Notes: a model not told the origin generated them from the letters alone. DNA of 64,000 bases from Sodalis sp. CWE (GCF_019646055.1 NZ_JAESFE010000001.1:530012-594011), one strand, 5' to 3'. Positions 1 through 11,114 are shown, counted from the stretch's first letter. Numbers and translations: made by a program.

Positions 1-342
1 GCCGTCAACAGACCCAAAGTTGCCTTGACCGTCAATTAACATATAGCGTAATGAAAAAGGCTGCGCCATCCGTACAATTGTGTCATAAACTGCAGAATCT
101 CCATGAGGATGATATTTTCCAATAACATCCCCTACAATACGTGCAGATTTTTTGTAAGGCTTATTCCAATCATTACCAAGTACATTCATTGCAAATAATA
201 CACGACGATGTACGGGTTTAAGTCCATCACGTACATCGGGTAAGGCACGTCCAACAATAACAGACATAGCATAGTCTAGATAGGAACGTTTTAATTCTTC
301 TTCAATATTAACTGACGTAATTTCTTTGGCAAACTCGTTCAT
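1..342 (-). CDS. gyrA: DNA gyrase subunit A, N-terminal part (cut by window edge)
   Basis: This is the first 114 codons of GyrA, the breakage-reunion subunit of the type II topoisomerase that introduces negative supercoils. The ATG at 342 lines up residue for residue with the E. coli start ([16 protein letters not shown]). The winged-helix region is recognisable through [17 protein letters not shown] and [10 protein letters not shown]. The Ser and Asp at the quinolone-resistance positions (E. coli 83 and 87) are the wild-type residues. The frame is open to base 1, just before the catalytic tyrosine (E. coli Tyr122), so the gene is truncated only by the window. It is divergent from ubiG, the same neighbour as in E. 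coli. Identity is certain. Confidence 0.98.
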   Translation of the reverse strand, partial: MNEFAKEITSVNIEEELKRSYLDYAMSVIVGRALPDVRDGLKPVHRRVLFAMNVLGNDWNKPYKKSARIVGDVIGKYHPHGDSAVYDTIVRMAQPFSLRYMLIDGQGNFGSVDG

Positions 343-660
343 GAAACTGCTATCTCTCTACGTATTAGATGATAAGATTGTTTATTTCTTGCTCAGCTTT
401 AACTGAACCCTATAAAAGACACATCATTCTTATTTTGCAAGATAGAATAAAGCTAATCGATTAGATTAGATCTAGCAAATTTCTCTTCATTAGAAGAAAA
501 GAAAATATACTTCAATCATAATTTATGGTGGCATAGTGAATAAAATTAAATTATATACTTTGTTTTTTAAAAAAATTCAGCTTTATATTTTTACTGCCCT
601 TATGATTTATTAGAATATGTTACTCTCTACCATTTACATGTCAAATAATAGAAGATATTT
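343..660. other. Divergent intergenic region gyrA/ubiG
   Basis: This AT-rich spacer must carry the promoters of both flanking genes. On the minus strand a weak pair TTGCAA (435-440) and TTTTAT (412-417), 17 bases apart, could serve gyrA; each hexamer matches four of six consensus bases. I see no ORF, RNA gene or operator. Confidence 0.4.
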
Positions 661-1419
661 ATGATTAAAAAAATCGCTGATAAACGAATAAATAATAAAA
701 AACAGTTTACTGATAAAAAAAATTTTGATCCAAAAGAAATTGCTAAATTTGATGATGAAGATGAAATTTGGTGGGATCCTAATGGAAAATTTAAATTATT
801 ACATCGTATAAATTCATTGCGTATGGATTATGTGTTAAAACATACTAATAATGGACTTTTTGGTAAGGACGTATTAGATGTTGGCTGCGGTGGAGGTATT
901 TTATCGGAAAGCATGACACGAGAAGGAGCAAAAGTTACAGGATTGGACGTTAGTATTAAATCGCTACAGTCAGCTCGCTTGCATGCACTCAAAAATGATT
1001 TAAATTTAAATTATCAACAACAAACAGCCGAAGAGCACGCTAAAGAAAATCCTAACGCTTATGATGTTGTAACTTGTATGGAAGTATTAGAACATGTACC
1101 TAATCCATCTTCAGTTGTTTTTGCCTGTGCTAATTTAGTAAAACCTGGTGGAGAAGTTTTTTTCTCAACAATAAATCGTAATTTAAAATCTTGGTTAGCA
1201 GTTGTTCTTGGAGCTGAGTATATACTTCGTATGTTGCCAATAGGCACTCATAACATAACAAAATTTATCCAACCATCTGAGTTGTTAACTTGGATAGATA
1301 ATACTTCATTATGTGAATATCATATTGTTGGTTTACATTACAATCTATTACTAGATCGCTTTTATCTTGATAATAATGTTGATATTAACTATATACTATA
1401 TACCCGTCGGGAGAGATGA
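661..1419 (+). CDS. ubiG: Ubiquinone biosynthesis O-methyltransferase UbiG
   Basis: UbiG performs both O-methylations of ubiquinone synthesis using S-adenosylmethionine. It is a class I Rossmann methyltransferase of 252 residues (E. coli 240). The SAM-binding motif VLDVGCGGG lies at residues 71-79, followed by VTGLD and the post-motif [10 protein letters not shown], then the family-typical GTHNITKFI and GLHYN near the C-terminus. The extra length is a lysine- and asparagine-rich N-terminal extension of roughly 20 residues, as expected in an AT-rich genome. The start has only a weak upstream AGAAG. Its quinone product is the substrate of the complex I encoded downstream. The gyrA-ubiG-nrdA order matches E. 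coli. Confidence 0.97.
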   Translation: MIKKIADKRINNKKQFTDKKNFDPKEIAKFDDEDEIWWDPNGKFKLLHRINSLRMDYVLKHTNNGLFGKDVLDVGCGGGILSESMTREGAKVTGLDVSIKSLQSARLHALKNDLNLNYQQQTAEEHAKENPNAYDVVTCMEVLEHVPNPSSVVFACANLVKPGGEVFFSTINRNLKSWLAVVLGAEYILRMLPIGTHNITKFIQPSELLTWIDNTSLCEYHIVGLHYNLLLDRFYLDNNVDINYILYTRRER

Positions 1420-1833
1420 ATCATAAATTTCTCTAATGTCAATTTTAATATTAAAACAATTGCTTTTAAAAAAATTTTATATCTAAAAAAATTATTCTTG
1501 AGTAAGGTGCTTATTTTTGCATAAAGTTTATGTATATTGATTCTTTTCGCTCTATGAGCTTTTTCTAAAGACTAAGTTTATTCTAAAATCTCTCGTGATC
1601 GACAACATGAGGTATTCTCAAACAAAAATCATTCATTTTTAATGACTTACTGTTAACAAAAAATTGTCTGAAAAACAACTGAACAACTGATTACTTACGT
1701 TGTATAAACTGTATCACTTTTTTGTAAAACTAATAACAGATTCCATATAGACGTCGATTCTTAATAAATTAATCTCAAAGAATTAAAAAAGAGAACGATA
1801 TTTTTGGATCATCTAGGCAGGTGTGATGTACAC
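1420..1833. other. Intergenic region upstream of nrdA
   Basis: This is AT-rich non-coding DNA between ubiG and nrdA. In E. coli this space holds the regulated nrdA promoter, but I recognised neither a clear DnaA box nor an NrdR box here. The last 20 bases hold the nrdA ribosome-binding site. Confidence 0.4.
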
Positions 1834-4107
1834 ATGAACCAAGGTTTTTTCGTTACAAAACGTAATGGGCGCAAAGAAATTATCAATCTTAATAAGATTC
1901 ATCGAATTATTGATTTGGCAGCAGATGGGTTAGAAAACGTTTCCACTGCTCAAGTTGAATGGAAATCTCGTATGCAATTTTATAACGGCATTAAAACTAC
2001 TGATATTCATGAAACAATTATTAAGGTTGCAGCAGATTTAATTTCCTATGAAATACCAGATTACCAATATCTTGCTGCCAGACTAGCTATTTTTTATTTA
2101 CGTAAAAAAGCTTACGGAAAATTTGAACCACCAAAATTGTATGATCATGTATTTAAATTGGTTACTATGGGCAAATATGATAAACATCTTTTAATAGATT
2201 ATTCTGCTGAAGAGTTTGGGCAAATGGACAGATTTATCGATCATTATCGAGATATGAATTTCTCCTATGCTGCAGTTAAACAGCTAGAAGGAAAATATTT
2301 AGTCCAAAATAGGGTTACTGGTGAAATTTATGAAAGTGCTCAGATTTTATATATGTTGGTTTCGGCTTGTTTGTTTTCTAGTTATCCACGCGGATCTCGA
2401 CTAGACTATGTTAAACGTTTTTATAATGCTGTATCAACATTTAAAATCTCGCTTCCAACCCCGATTATGTCTGGGGTACGCACACCAACTCGTCAATTTA
2501 GTTCTTGTGTATTAATAGAGTGTGGAGATAGTCTTAATTCTATTAATGCCTCTTCTAATGCAATTGTAAAATACATATCTCAACGTGCTGGAATAGGAAT
2601 CAATGCTGGTCGTATTCGTGCATTAGGAAGTCCAATTCGTGGAGGAGAAGCTCTCCATACTGGTTGTATTCCTTTCTATAAACACTTTCAGACTGCAGTT
2701 AAATCTTGTTCTCAAGGTGGAGTACGAGGTGGAGCCGCTACGTTATTTTATCCTATTTGGCATCTCGAAGTAGAAAGTTTACTAATCTTAAAAAACAATC
2801 GAGGAATAGAAGATAACAGAGTTCGTCATATGGATTACGGTGTGCAACTCAATAGATTAATGTACCAACGATTAGTTAAAGGGGATAATATTACACTATT
2901 TAGTCCTTCAGACGTTCCAAAATTATATGATACTTTTTTTTCAGATCAAGATGAATTTGAATATCTTTATATTAAGTACGAACAGAAAAAAAATATTCGT
3001 CAACGTCGTGTTAAAGCAATAGATCTTTTTTCTTTAATGATGCAAGAACGAACTTCTACAGGGAGAATTTATATTCAAAATGTAGACCATTGCAATACTC
3101 ACAGTTCCTTTGATGCGTCTGTAGCACCAATTCGTCAATCAAATTTATGTTTGGAAATTACTCTTCCCACTAAACCATTAGAAGATGTTAATAGCGAAAT
3201 TGCATTATGTACTTTATCTGCTTTTAATCTTGGAGCTATAGATAATCTTGACGATTTAAAAGAACTTGCTATATTAGTTGTACGTGCATTGGATTCATTG
3301 CTTGATTATCAAGAATATCCAATTCATGCTGCAAGAAATGGCGCCATGGGTCGTAGAACCCTTGGAATTGGTGTAATTAATTTTGCTTACTATTTGGCTA
3401 AATATAATATGCGCTATTCTGATGGAAGCGCTATTAATTTAACCCATCGTACGTTCGAAGCCATTCAGTATTACCTTTTGAAAGCTTCCAACGATCTTGC
3501 TCGTGAACGCGGAGCTTGCCCTCGATTTCATGAAACCACTTATTCGCATGGTATTCTACCGATCGATACATATAAAAAGGATCTTGATAACATTGTTACT
3601 GAAACATTACATTATGATTGGGAAGCGCTACGAGCGGATATTAAAAAACATGGTTTACGTAATTCTACTTTATCAGCATTAATGCCATCAGAAACATCTT
3701 CGCAGATTTGTAATGCTACCAATGGTATTGAACCGCCTCGTGGCCTAGTGAGCATTAAAGTTTCCAAAGATGGAATTTTACGCCAAGTGGTACCAGAGGC
3801 TACCCGCCTTCAAAAGGCGTATGAACTGTTATGGGATATGCCAAATAACAATGGTTATTTACACTTAGTTAGTGTAATGCAGAAATTTATTGATCAGTCT
3901 ATTTCTACTAATACAAACTATGATCCCTCTCGATTTCCAAATGGAAAGATTCCGATGAAACAATTATTAAAGGACTTACTAACTGCGTATAAACTTGGAG
4001 TAAAGACTTTGTATTATCAAAATACACGGGATGGTGCGAGCGATTCACAGGAGGATATACAAATAACTCAACAGGATGATTGCAAAAGCGATGCTTGTAA
4101 AATCTAA
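1834..4107 (+). CDS. nrdA: Class Ia ribonucleotide reductase, alpha (large) subunit
   Basis: NrdA reduces ribonucleoside diphosphates to deoxyribonucleotides together with NrdB. I chose the ATG at 1834 (MNQGFFVTKR) because it coincides with the E. coli start and follows an AGGCAGG ribosome-binding site; a TTG ten codons upstream also opens the frame but is not needed. The protein has 757 residues (E. coli 761). An ATP-cone domain occupies roughly residues 1-95. The active-site cysteines are present in SSCVLIE (equivalent to C225), SNLCLEI (C439) and IALCTLS (C462), and the C-terminal redox pair is in CKSDACKI. Three residues are missing just before the third cysteine, in a surface loop. It forms an operon with nrdB and yfaE. 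Confidence 0.98.
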   Translation: MNQGFFVTKRNGRKEIINLNKIHRIIDLAADGLENVSTAQVEWKSRMQFYNGIKTTDIHETIIKVAADLISYEIPDYQYLAARLAIFYLRKKAYGKFEPPKLYDHVFKLVTMGKYDKHLLIDYSAEEFGQMDRFIDHYRDMNFSYAAVKQLEGKYLVQNRVTGEIYESAQILYMLVSACLFSSYPRGSRLDYVKRFYNAVSTFKISLPTPIMSGVRTPTRQFSSCVLIECGDSLNSINASSNAIVKYISQRAGIGINAGRIRALGSPIRGGEALHTGCIPFYKHFQTAVKSCSQGGVRGGAATLFYPIWHLEVESLLILKNNRGIEDNRVRHMDYGVQLNRLMYQRLVKGDNITLFSPSDVPKLYDTFFSDQDEFEYLYIKYEQKKNIRQRRVKAIDLFSLMMQERTSTGRIYIQNVDHCNTHSSFDASVAPIRQSNLCLEITLPTKPLEDVNSEIALCTLSAFNLGAIDNLDDLKELAILVVRALDSLLDYQEYPIHAARNGAMGRRTLGIGVINFAYYLAKYNMRYSDGSAINLTHRTFEAIQYYLLKASNDLARERGACPRFHETTYSHGILPIDTYKKDLDNIVTETLHYDWEALRADIKKHGLRNSTLSALMPSETSSQICNATNGIEPPRGLVSIKVSKDGILRQVVPEATRLQKAYELLWDMPNNNGYLHLVSVMQKFIDQSISTNTNYDPSRFPNGKIPMKQLLKDLLTAYKLGVKTLYYQNTRDGASDSQEDIQITQQDDCKSDACKI

Positions 4108-4170
4108 GTTAATGAAACTAAACTAGATATAAGCAAGAAACAGTAGTTGTGTAAAAATAGCGGAGCGCCA

Positions 4171-5301
4171 ATGACTTACACCACTTTTTCACGAACCAAA
4201 AATGATCAACTTTTAGAACCAATGTTTTTCGGTCAATCAGTTAATATTGCACGGTTTGATCAACAAAAATTTAATGTGTTTGAAAAATTAATTGAAAAAC
4301 AACTATCTTTCTTCTGGCGTCCAGAAGAGATTGATATTTCTTATGATCGAATCAACTATCAAATGCTGCATGAACATGAGAAACATATCTTTATAAGTAA
4401 TCTTAAGTACCAAACATTATTGGATTCTATTCAAGGACGTAGCCCTAATATCGCACTACTACCCTTAATTTCAATTCCAGAGCTAGAAACTTGGGTAGAA
4501 ACTTGGTCGTTCTTTGAAACTATTCACTCACGTTCATATACTTATATTATTCGTAATATTACTAACGATCCAGCTTCTATTTTTGATAGTATCATCACAA
4601 ATGAAGAAATCTTAAAGCGGGCTCAAGACATCTCTAAATATTATGATGAACTTATTGAATTAACTAATTATTACCACTTATTAGGTACAGGCATCCATCA
4701 AGTTAATAATAAGACAATCATTGTTAATCTTCGAGAACTGAAGAAAAAGCTTTATCTTTGTTTGATTAGCGTCAATGTGCTAGAAGCAATTCGTTTTTAT
4801 GTTAGCTTTTCTTGTTCCTTTGCTTTTGCTGAACGTAAATTAATGGAAGGTAATGCGAAAATTATTCGTTTTATCGCCCGTGATGAGGCGTTGCATTTAA
4901 CTGGAACTCAGCATATATTAAATCTAATGCGTTCAGGCGAAGATGATCCAGAAATGGCTGAAATATCTCGTGAATGTCAGAAAGAAAGCTATGATTTGTT
5001 TTTATCAGCAGCCCAGCAAGAAAAGGATTGGGCAAATTATTTATTTCGAGATGGTTCTATGGTTGGTTTGAATAAAGATATTTTATGCAAATACATCGAG
5101 TATATTACAAATATCCGAATGCAGGCGGTTGGATTACATCTACCATTTGTCGTTCGATCCAACCCCATTCCATGGATCAATTCTTGGCTAGTATCGGAAA
5201 ACGTACAAATGGCTCCACAAGAAGTAGAAGTTAGCTCTTATTTAGTTGGCCAAATTGACGCTAAGGTTGATGATGATGATCTTAGAGATTTTCATCTATA
5301 G
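4171..5301 (+). CDS. nrdB: Class Ia ribonucleotide reductase, beta subunit
   Basis: NrdB carries the di-iron centre and tyrosyl radical that NrdA needs. The ATG at 4171 ([12 protein letters not shown]) matches the E. coli start; the reading frame runs eight codons further upstream without similarity. The length of 376 residues equals E. coli. The iron ligands are visible in LLDSIQGRS (Asp), ETIHSRSY (Glu and His, plus the radical tyrosine), VLEAIRF (Glu) and RDEALH (Glu and His). The C-terminal tail ending DLRDFHL is the segment that docks on NrdA. It lies 63 bases after nrdA and 5 bases before yfaE, so all three are probably co-transcribed. Confidence 0.98.
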   Translation: MTYTTFSRTKNDQLLEPMFFGQSVNIARFDQQKFNVFEKLIEKQLSFFWRPEEIDISYDRINYQMLHEHEKHIFISNLKYQTLLDSIQGRSPNIALLPLISIPELETWVETWSFFETIHSRSYTYIIRNITNDPASIFDSIITNEEILKRAQDISKYYDELIELTNYYHLLGTGIHQVNNKTIIVNLRELKKKLYLCLISVNVLEAIRFYVSFSCSFAFAERKLMEGNAKIIRFIARDEALHLTGTQHILNLMRSGEDDPEMAEISRECQKESYDLFLSAAQQEKDWANYLFRDGSMVGLNKDILCKYIEYITNIRMQAVGLHLPFVVRSNPIPWINSWLVSENVQMAPQEVEVSSYLVGQIDAKVDDDDLRDFHL

Positions 5302-5306
5302 AGATA

Positions 5307-5582
5307 ATGGCAAATACGCATCCTATTGTATATCTACGTTGCAGGGGGATTTCTTTTCCTTACGAAGGAGGGGTGCGTTCTTCCCTACTTGAATTACTAC
5401 TAGCGCACCAAATAGCAGTAGAGTTTCAATGTCTGTCCGGATTTTGTGGAAGTTGTCGTCTGCGACTGAACGCAGGTAGCGGTCAAGTAAAATACTATAA
5501 AGAACCACTAGCTTTTGTTAATCGCAAAGAAATATTACCATGTTGTTGTTTCCCACTCGATGATATTGAATTAGAATTATAA
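5307..5582 (+). CDS. yfaE: YfaE-type [2Fe-2S] ferredoxin for NrdB cofactor maintenance
   Basis: YfaE is a small plant-type ferredoxin that in E. coli helps assemble and repair the NrdB di-iron tyrosyl cofactor. The 91-residue product (E. coli 84) has the cluster ligands C42, C47 and C50 in QCLSGFCGSC, and a distal cysteine run at C79-C81 in LPCCC. The middle PLAF and EILPC segments match the family. It starts five bases after the nrdB stop, so translation is probably coupled. Its retention in a shrunken genome fits an aerobic lifestyle relying on class Ia reductase; no other reductase class is seen in this window. Confidence 0.95.
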   Translation: MANTHPIVYLRCRGISFPYEGGVRSSLLELLLAHQIAVEFQCLSGFCGSCRLRLNAGSGQVKYYKEPLAFVNRKEILPCCCFPLDDIELEL

Positions 5583-5650
5583 TTTTAATATCTCCATATA
5601 GTTTCAAAAACTTTTTGCCAAAAAACTAATAGACAATTAATGATTTCAAC

Positions 5651-5670
5651 TTTTACTTACCAAAGTAAAA
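5651..5670. terminator. Possible bidirectional AT-rich terminator between yfaE and nuoN
   Basis: A perfect 8-bp stem, TTTTACTT with AAGTAAAA, surrounds the loop ACCA in the short spacer between two convergent operons. On the plus strand it is followed by AAATG rather than a U-run, so termination efficiency is doubtful. Position between convergent genes is the main argument. Confidence 0.35.
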
Positions 5671-5793
5671 ATGATTAAGTTTTCAGTTTACAAAAAGAAA
5701 ATTAATTACTGATCTCTTTTAAGTTATCTTTTTAAGATTTTTTCAACTAAAAAAATTAAAGAATAATTTAATTTAAAAATTAAAAACTTTTAA

Positions 5794-7287
5794 TTAGCTA
5801 TCTAATGTCACTGATCTTACTAATGAAATAAGAGTTGTAGGATATAAACCAAATAACAACAATAGCGAAGAAGAGAAAACTACAACTATTTTAGTTAATC
5901 CGTCACTCAATGTTTCACTAGATGAAACGTTATCATATCGAGTTTTTTTCGATAATGGCAGAAACATATTAATTATAATGCGCATATAGTAAAATAGTCC
6001 AATAGTGTTAGATATAATTATTATACTAGTTAATAAAAAGAAATGATCCTTTACTTTTTCACCTAAAGCAAGAATATAGCACTTACCAATAAAACCAAGG
6101 GTCATAGGTATTCCTGCCAAGGAAGAAAACATTATTGTCAGAACAAAGGTTAAAAATGGATGATGCCAAAATAAACCACGGTAAGAATATAATGAATCCT
6201 TTTCATTTTGATAAAAATTGGATTTTAAGTTTATTATGGTAAATATTCCAAGACTAGCAAAAAGATATCCAATTAAGCAAATACCAATAGCTTCCAATGA
6301 AAATATATGATTAGTTTGCATTGTAATCAATCCAACTAGTAAATAACCAAAATGAGAAACAGAAGAATAACCCATGATCCGTTTGATGTTATCCTGATTT
6401 ATAGCCATCAAGTTTCCAAATAACATGGAAGCGCATGCAATAACTATCAATGTTAGTTGAATTGAATGACTATTCATAATTACTGTAGACAAAAAAAGAC
6501 GGGTGACAATTGTAAATATTGCAATTTTGCTAGAAGTGGATAGTAAAGCTGATACTAAAACTGGAGCGCCCTGATAAACATCGGGAGTCCATAAGTGGAA
6601 AGGTACTAACGATAATTTAAAACCAATGCTAACTATCATCAATCCTAAACCCACCAAAAGTACTGGTTGTGTTAAGTATGTTGTGCTGTTATCATATATT
6701 TTCTCACAAAAGGAAGAAAAAGATAACTGACCTGTTTGGACATATACTAAAGCTATACCAAAAAGTAAAAAAGCTGATGAAACTGAAGATAGAAGCATAT
6801 ATTTAATACTAGCCTCCAATGAGGATCTTTGCTGAATTATATAACCGATCATTCCAAAAAATGGCAGCGAAGTTAGTTCAATACCAATAAAAAAAGTTAT
6901 TAAATGTTTAGTGTTAATTAACAAAATACATCCCATAAGAGAAATTAACATCAGTAAATAGAATTCATCTCGATTTCCTGAATATTCATCCAACCAAGCA
7001 TATACTTGCATGCTAATTATTAGACTAGCTATTAATATCAATCCAGTATAAAACAAGGAATACTTATCGACTCGTATCAATGAAGTCACATCTATTGATG
7101 GTGGATTGTTTTGAACAATAAACCAAAGTGACGCTAGAGCTAGTATTTGACCAAAAATTGTTAGAATAAAGCTAATAAAGTGATTGCGCTTCCACGCAGT
7201 GCATAACACTGCAACCATGACTGTTGATCCAATAATTAAAAGCGGCAATAATGCGATTAATTGTTGATGCAATAAGTTTATTTCCAT
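5794..7287 (-). CDS. nuoN: NADH-quinone oxidoreductase subunit N
   Basis: NuoN is one of the three antiporter-like proton-pumping membrane subunits of complex I. The 497 residues (E. coli 485) are almost entirely hydrophobic with about 14 transmembrane segments. Family landmarks are SLEASIKYMLLSS, KLSLVPFHLWTPDVYQG with the conserved pump lysine and proline, and AGIPMTLGFIGK. It is the last gene of the nuo operon. Its start overlaps the end of nuoM by 10 bases, suggesting translational coupling. Confidence 0.98.
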   Translation of the reverse strand: MEINLLHQQLIALLPLLIIGSTVMVAVLCTAWKRNHFISFILTIFGQILALASLWFIVQNNPPSIDVTSLIRVDKYSLFYTGLILIASLIISMQVYAWLDEYSGNRDEFYLLMLISLMGCILLINTKHLITFFIGIELTSLPFFGMIGYIIQQRSSLEASIKYMLLSSVSSAFLLFGIALVYVQTGQLSFSSFCEKIYDNSTTYLTQPVLLVGLGLMIVSIGFKLSLVPFHLWTPDVYQGAPVLVSALLSTSSKIAIFTIVTRLFLSTVIMNSHSIQLTLIVIACASMLFGNLMAINQDNIKRIMGYSSVSHFGYLLVGLITMQTNHIFSLEAIGICLIGYLFASLGIFTIINLKSNFYQNEKDSLYSYRGLFWHHPFLTFVLTIMFSSLAGIPMTLGFIGKCYILALGEKVKDHFFLLTSIIIISNTIGLFYYMRIIINMFLPLSKKTRYDNVSSSETLSDGLTKIVVVFSSSLLLLFGLYPTTLISLVRSVTLDS

Positions 7288-8840
7288 AAGGTAGAGTCAT
7301 CTTCCTGTTTATGGTGAAAAGATAAAGCAAATTCAGACAATAAATTAGGATCTAAAATTTGCTTTATGGTGCTAAAAGAAACATCCATAATCAGATATGG
7401 AAAAAATCCAAAAAGTATTATTAATACTGCCAGTGACAAAACAATCAATTTTTCACGTAACGTTGAATCTGAAAGTGAGTTCAAAGATCTCTCTGGCCCG
7501 TTATAAACAGAATAGATTATCATAAGCGAACAAATCGATACAAACACCAAACCAAACGTAGCAGTCACTGCAATCATTGGATCAATTTGAAAATTACCGA
7601 ACAGAGTGATAATCTCACCAACAAAATTGATAGTCCCAGGGATTCCTAATGTAGCAATTGTAAAAAATAAAAATGATGTAGGAATAAAATTTAATCGTTT
7701 GCATAATCGACCTATGCTCTGTATATCACGTTTTTGCGAACGTTCATATATTTGTCCACAAACAATAAACATTCCAGACGCGGACAATCCATGAGCAATC
7801 ATTTGTATTACGGCACCCTGACAGGCAAGTTGATTACCACTGTAAATCGCAATTAATACAAGACCCATGTGAGATATTCCGATGTATGCAATAAGGCGCT
7901 TAATATCTGTTTGTAACAAAGCTACCAAAGCACCGTAAAAAATGTTAATTAAACCTAACCACATAGCAATCGGTGCAAAATGATATGAAGCATGAGGAAA
8001 CAAAGGTAAAATAAAACGTAATATTCCATAAGCCGCTGTTTTGAGTAACACTCCTGCTAAATCAACTGATCCAGCAGTTGGTGTATAACTATGAACATCC
8101 GGCAACCAACCATGTAATGGGACTATCGGAAATTTAATTGCGAAAGATAAAAAGAAGCCTAACATAAGTAATAGTTCTTTCTGATGTGACATTGGAGTAT
8201 TTTTTAAATGTTCATAATCGAATGTCCAAAATCCAGTTGCGCTGTAATGTGTCATTACTAAGCCAAAAATAGATACTAACATTACTAAGCCACTTATTTG
8301 GGTATAAATACAAAATTTCATTGCAACAGAAACCTTATCTTTATAGTCGGTTTTGCTATTACTTCGCCCCCATAGTACAATGAGAAAAAACATCGGCAAA
8401 AGCATCATTTCCCAAAATAAAAAGAAAAGAAACATATCAATTGCCAAGAATACACCAATTACGCTAGTAAAAATCCACAGAAGATTGAAGTAAAATAATC
8501 CTCGATGATTTTGTACTTCACGCCATGAACAAAGAACAGCTAGAATTCCGAAAAACCCCGTCAAGGACACCATTAATATCGATAAACCATCTAGAGCAAG
8601 ATGAATGTTTATGTTAAAACGAGGAATCCATGGATATAGAAACTCTATCTTCCATTTTGTTAACTTAAGCTTCCCTTGATCTAGATTGTCCAACTGCCAT
8701 AAAAATAATGATAAAGTTAACGTGAAAACCATGGTAATTAAAGCTATCCAGCAAGGTGTTTTTTTGTTTTCCAAACGTTCACATGACCAACATAGTAGAC
8801 CTCCAATAAAAGGAATAAGAACTAGACAAGGTAACAACAT
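7278..8840 (-). CDS. nuoM: NADH-quinone oxidoreductase subunit M
   Basis: NuoM is an antiporter-like proton-pumping subunit in the membrane arm of complex I. It has 520 residues (E. coli 509). The conserved glutamate is in FWEMMLLPM, and the conserved lysines are in KFPIVPLHGWLPD and LLKTAAYG. The start MLLPCLVLIPFIGG is identical in register to E. coli. The upstream AGGAAA lies somewhat far from the ATG. A 100-base spacer separates it from nuoL, slightly larger than elsewhere in the operon. Confidence 0.98.
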   Translation of the reverse strand: MLLPCLVLIPFIGGLLCWSCERLENKKTPCWIALITMVFTLTLSLFLWQLDNLDQGKLKLTKWKIEFLYPWIPRFNINIHLALDGLSILMVSLTGFFGILAVLCSWREVQNHRGLFYFNLLWIFTSVIGVFLAIDMFLFFLFWEMMLLPMFFLIVLWGRSNSKTDYKDKVSVAMKFCIYTQISGLVMLVSIFGLVMTHYSATGFWTFDYEHLKNTPMSHQKELLLMLGFFLSFAIKFPIVPLHGWLPDVHSYTPTAGSVDLAGVLLKTAAYGILRFILPLFPHASYHFAPIAMWLGLINIFYGALVALLQTDIKRLIAYIGISHMGLVLIAIYSGNQLACQGAVIQMIAHGLSASGMFIVCGQIYERSQKRDIQSIGRLCKRLNFIPTSFLFFTIATLGIPGTINFVGEIITLFGNFQIDPMIAVTATFGLVFVSICSLMIIYSVYNGPERSLNSLSDSTLREKLIVLSLAVLIILFGFFPYLIMDVSFSTIKQILDPNLLSEFALSFHHKQEDDSTLWK

Positions 8841-8940
8841 AACGTGTTTATTTCCTAAATTTTATAATAATGTTTGAAACAATAAATATTATAAATTCTC
8901 ACAATTTCTAACTAAAAACAATTGCGAGGATTATTTGATT

Positions 8941-10815
8941 TTAAATGAATATTAAAAACGATAATAACACAAATATTGCACCAAGACCTATTGATGCTAT
9001 GTACCATCTTATCTGTCCATTTTCACTCATCGTTAAAATTCGCCTAATCCACAGTATTAATAAAGCAGTTACATTATCTATTATTTTTTTAACTGGGTCA
9101 TATGTTATTGTTCTTGCAATGGTAACGTAGGGTTCAACAAAGATTTTTTTGTAAATCCAATCAAATCCCCAAGCATGAAACCATAAAATCGTTAAAAAAC
9201 GTCCTAATTTATTATCCGTTATAATTTTTATGAAATGGCACTTAGAAATCCAAACAACTGCTGCTAATAAAATACCAGCAAAACAAGTTGCGCTCGATAC
9301 GATTTCTAGTATTAGTTTTTGATTATAATTGCAATGATATTGTTGATCGATTGGAAAGAATCCGGATAACGGAAGCATCATGGCCATCCAAGCTCCAAAA
9401 AAAGTTGATAACGTTAAGAAGGTTAGAAATGAAAGATAGTAGTTGATTGTATGGTAGCGAGTATGAATTTTAATTTTTTCATTTCCATGAAAAATCAAAA
9501 AAATCATGCGAAAAGTATAAGTGGAAGTAATAAACGATCCTAACAATCCAACAATGACCAAAATCGAATGCCCATTAGCCATAGCATGCCACAGAATGTC
9601 TTCTTTAGAGAAAAATCCTGCCGTAAACAGCGGAAATGCAGACAGCGAAGATCCTCCAATTAAAAAAGAAATATACATAAGTGGCATTGATTTTCTTAAT
9701 CCCCCCATTCTAAAAATATTTTGTTCTTGACGACAGGCCAATATAACTGAACCAGCTGCTAAAAATAACAGTGATTTAAAAAAAGAATGGGTCACTAAAT
9801 GGAAAATAGCAGCTTCCCATGCTTGAATACCTAATGCTAAAAACATATAGCCTACTTGCCCCATTGTGGAGTAAGCTAAAATTCGTTTAATATCAGTTTG
9901 TACCAAAGCAGTAAATCCAGCCAGCACTAAAGTTATTGCTCCTATAATTCCAACAAGATGCAGTACATTAGTAGCCATTAAAAATAAGTGATGAGTTCTA
10001 GCAATTAGATATACACCAGCGGTTACCATGGTAGCAGCATGAATTAACGCCGAGGCTGGAGTAGGTCCAGTCATAGCATCCGCTAACCATCCTTGCAGGG
10101 GAAATTGTGCTGACTTTCCAACTGCTCCACCCAATAGTAATAGAGTTATTAAAGTAATTGTTAGAGAATTTTTTGTTATTTTTTGAGGTATTAGTGTGAT
10201 TATCTCTTGAAGATTGAGGGTCCCAAATTTATTGTATAGCATAAAAAGTGCAAAAACTAATAATACATCTCCGAACCTGGTAATAATGAATGCTTTCATA
10301 GCTGCCATACCATTTTTTGGTTCAGGATAGAATCCAATAAGTAAATAACTACAAAGACCAACACCTTCCCATCCAAGATAAATCAATAATAAATTATCTG
10401 CTAATGTTAGCAGTATCATATTGGCAATAAATAAATCAGTATAAGCAAAGAAACGAACATAATTATCTGTCTCATTCATGTACCAAGAAGCATAGAGTTG
10501 AATAAAAAATCCAACTCCAGTAACAACACAGACCATTGTTAGTGATAAACAGTTAAGATTGAACACAATTGAAATATGAAAATCATCCAATACTATCCAG
10601 TTCCATAATGTTTGAATATATTCCAAAGTGCCATTAGTGGTATTTCCATATGTACTAGAAAAATCTAGTGCTATAAAAAAGGTGATTAATGCTGCTACTC
10701 CAATACTTCCAACACCAATTATTGTAGAAACAGTTTCGCTCCAACGACCCTGTGAAAATGTAAGTAATAGAAATCCACAAAAAGGAAATAATGGAACTAA
10801 ATAAACCAAATTCAT
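8941..10815 (-). CDS. nuoL: NADH-quinone oxidoreductase subunit L
   Basis: NuoL is the distal antiporter-like subunit, whose long amphipathic C-terminal helix lies along the membrane arm and couples the pumps. It has 624 residues (E. coli 613). Diagnostic segments are [18 protein letters not shown] (conserved glutamate), [20 protein letters not shown] (conserved lysine) and [16 protein letters not shown]. The C-terminal helix region through SENGQIRWY is intact. The ATG overlaps the nuoK stop in ATGA, a classic coupling arrangement. Confidence 0.98.
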   Translation of the reverse strand: MNLVYLVPLFPFCGFLLLTFSQGRWSETVSTIIGVGSIGVAALITFFIALDFSSTYGNTTNGTLEYIQTLWNWIVLDDFHISIVFNLNCLSLTMVCVVTGVGFFIQLYASWYMNETDNYVRFFAYTDLFIANMILLTLADNLLLIYLGWEGVGLCSYLLIGFYPEPKNGMAAMKAFIITRFGDVLLVFALFMLYNKFGTLNLQEIITLIPQKITKNSLTITLITLLLLGGAVGKSAQFPLQGWLADAMTGPTPASALIHAATMVTAGVYLIARTHHLFLMATNVLHLVGIIGAITLVLAGFTALVQTDIKRILAYSTMGQVGYMFLALGIQAWEAAIFHLVTHSFFKSLLFLAAGSVILACRQEQNIFRMGGLRKSMPLMYISFLIGGSSLSAFPLFTAGFFSKEDILWHAMANGHSILVIVGLLGSFITSTYTFRMIFLIFHGNEKIKIHTRYHTINYYLSFLTFLTLSTFFGAWMAMMLPLSGFFPIDQQYHCNYNQKLILEIVSSATCFAGILLAAVVWISKCHFIKIITDNKLGRFLTILWFHAWGFDWIYKKIFVEPYVTIARTITYDPVKKIIDNVTALLILWIRRILTMSENGQIRWYIASIGLGAIFVLLSFLIFI

Positions 10816-11114
10816 TCTCGTAGCTCGTTTATGCGATCAATATCTAGGGTTCCATTGCTTCGATAAAGCAACAATAGCATTGCTAGTCCAATGCTGGCTT
10901 CTGCAGCAGCTAAGGTTACTATTAAGATATACATAACCTGTCCATCTGCATGAATCCAATAACTACCTCCTACTACGCAAGCTAATGCTGAAGCATTCAT
11001 CATAATTTCCAATCCTAATAAAATAAAAAATAAATTTCGACGGACGATCATACCTGTTAATCCTAATATAAAAAGGATTCCTGCTAGGATAAGACCGTGT
11101 GACAATGGGACCAT
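10812..11114 (-). CDS. nuoK: NADH-quinone oxidoreductase subunit K
   Basis: NuoK is a three-helix membrane subunit of complex I with two buried glutamates in the proton path, here in [12 protein letters not shown] and [12 protein letters not shown] chose the ATG at 11114 ([10 protein letters not shown]) because it matches the E. coli start and has GGAGAG nine bases upstream. The frame extends seven codons further to an ATG that would overlap that ribosome-binding site. The resulting 100 residues equal the E. coli length. Confidence 0.97.
   Translation of the reverse strand: MVPLSHGLILAGILFILGLTGMIVRRNLFFILLGLEIMMNASALACVVGGSYWIHADGQVMYILIVTLAAAEASIGLAMLLLLYRSNGTLDIDRINELRE

Noticed and set aside
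1059..1247. Minus-strand ORF inside ubiG
   Set aside because: It lies wholly within a well-identified gene and has no similarity or ribosome-binding site; it is a shadow frame. The same holds for the other frames of about 60-130 codons inside nuo, pta, aroC, fabB, ligA, glmS and atp genes.
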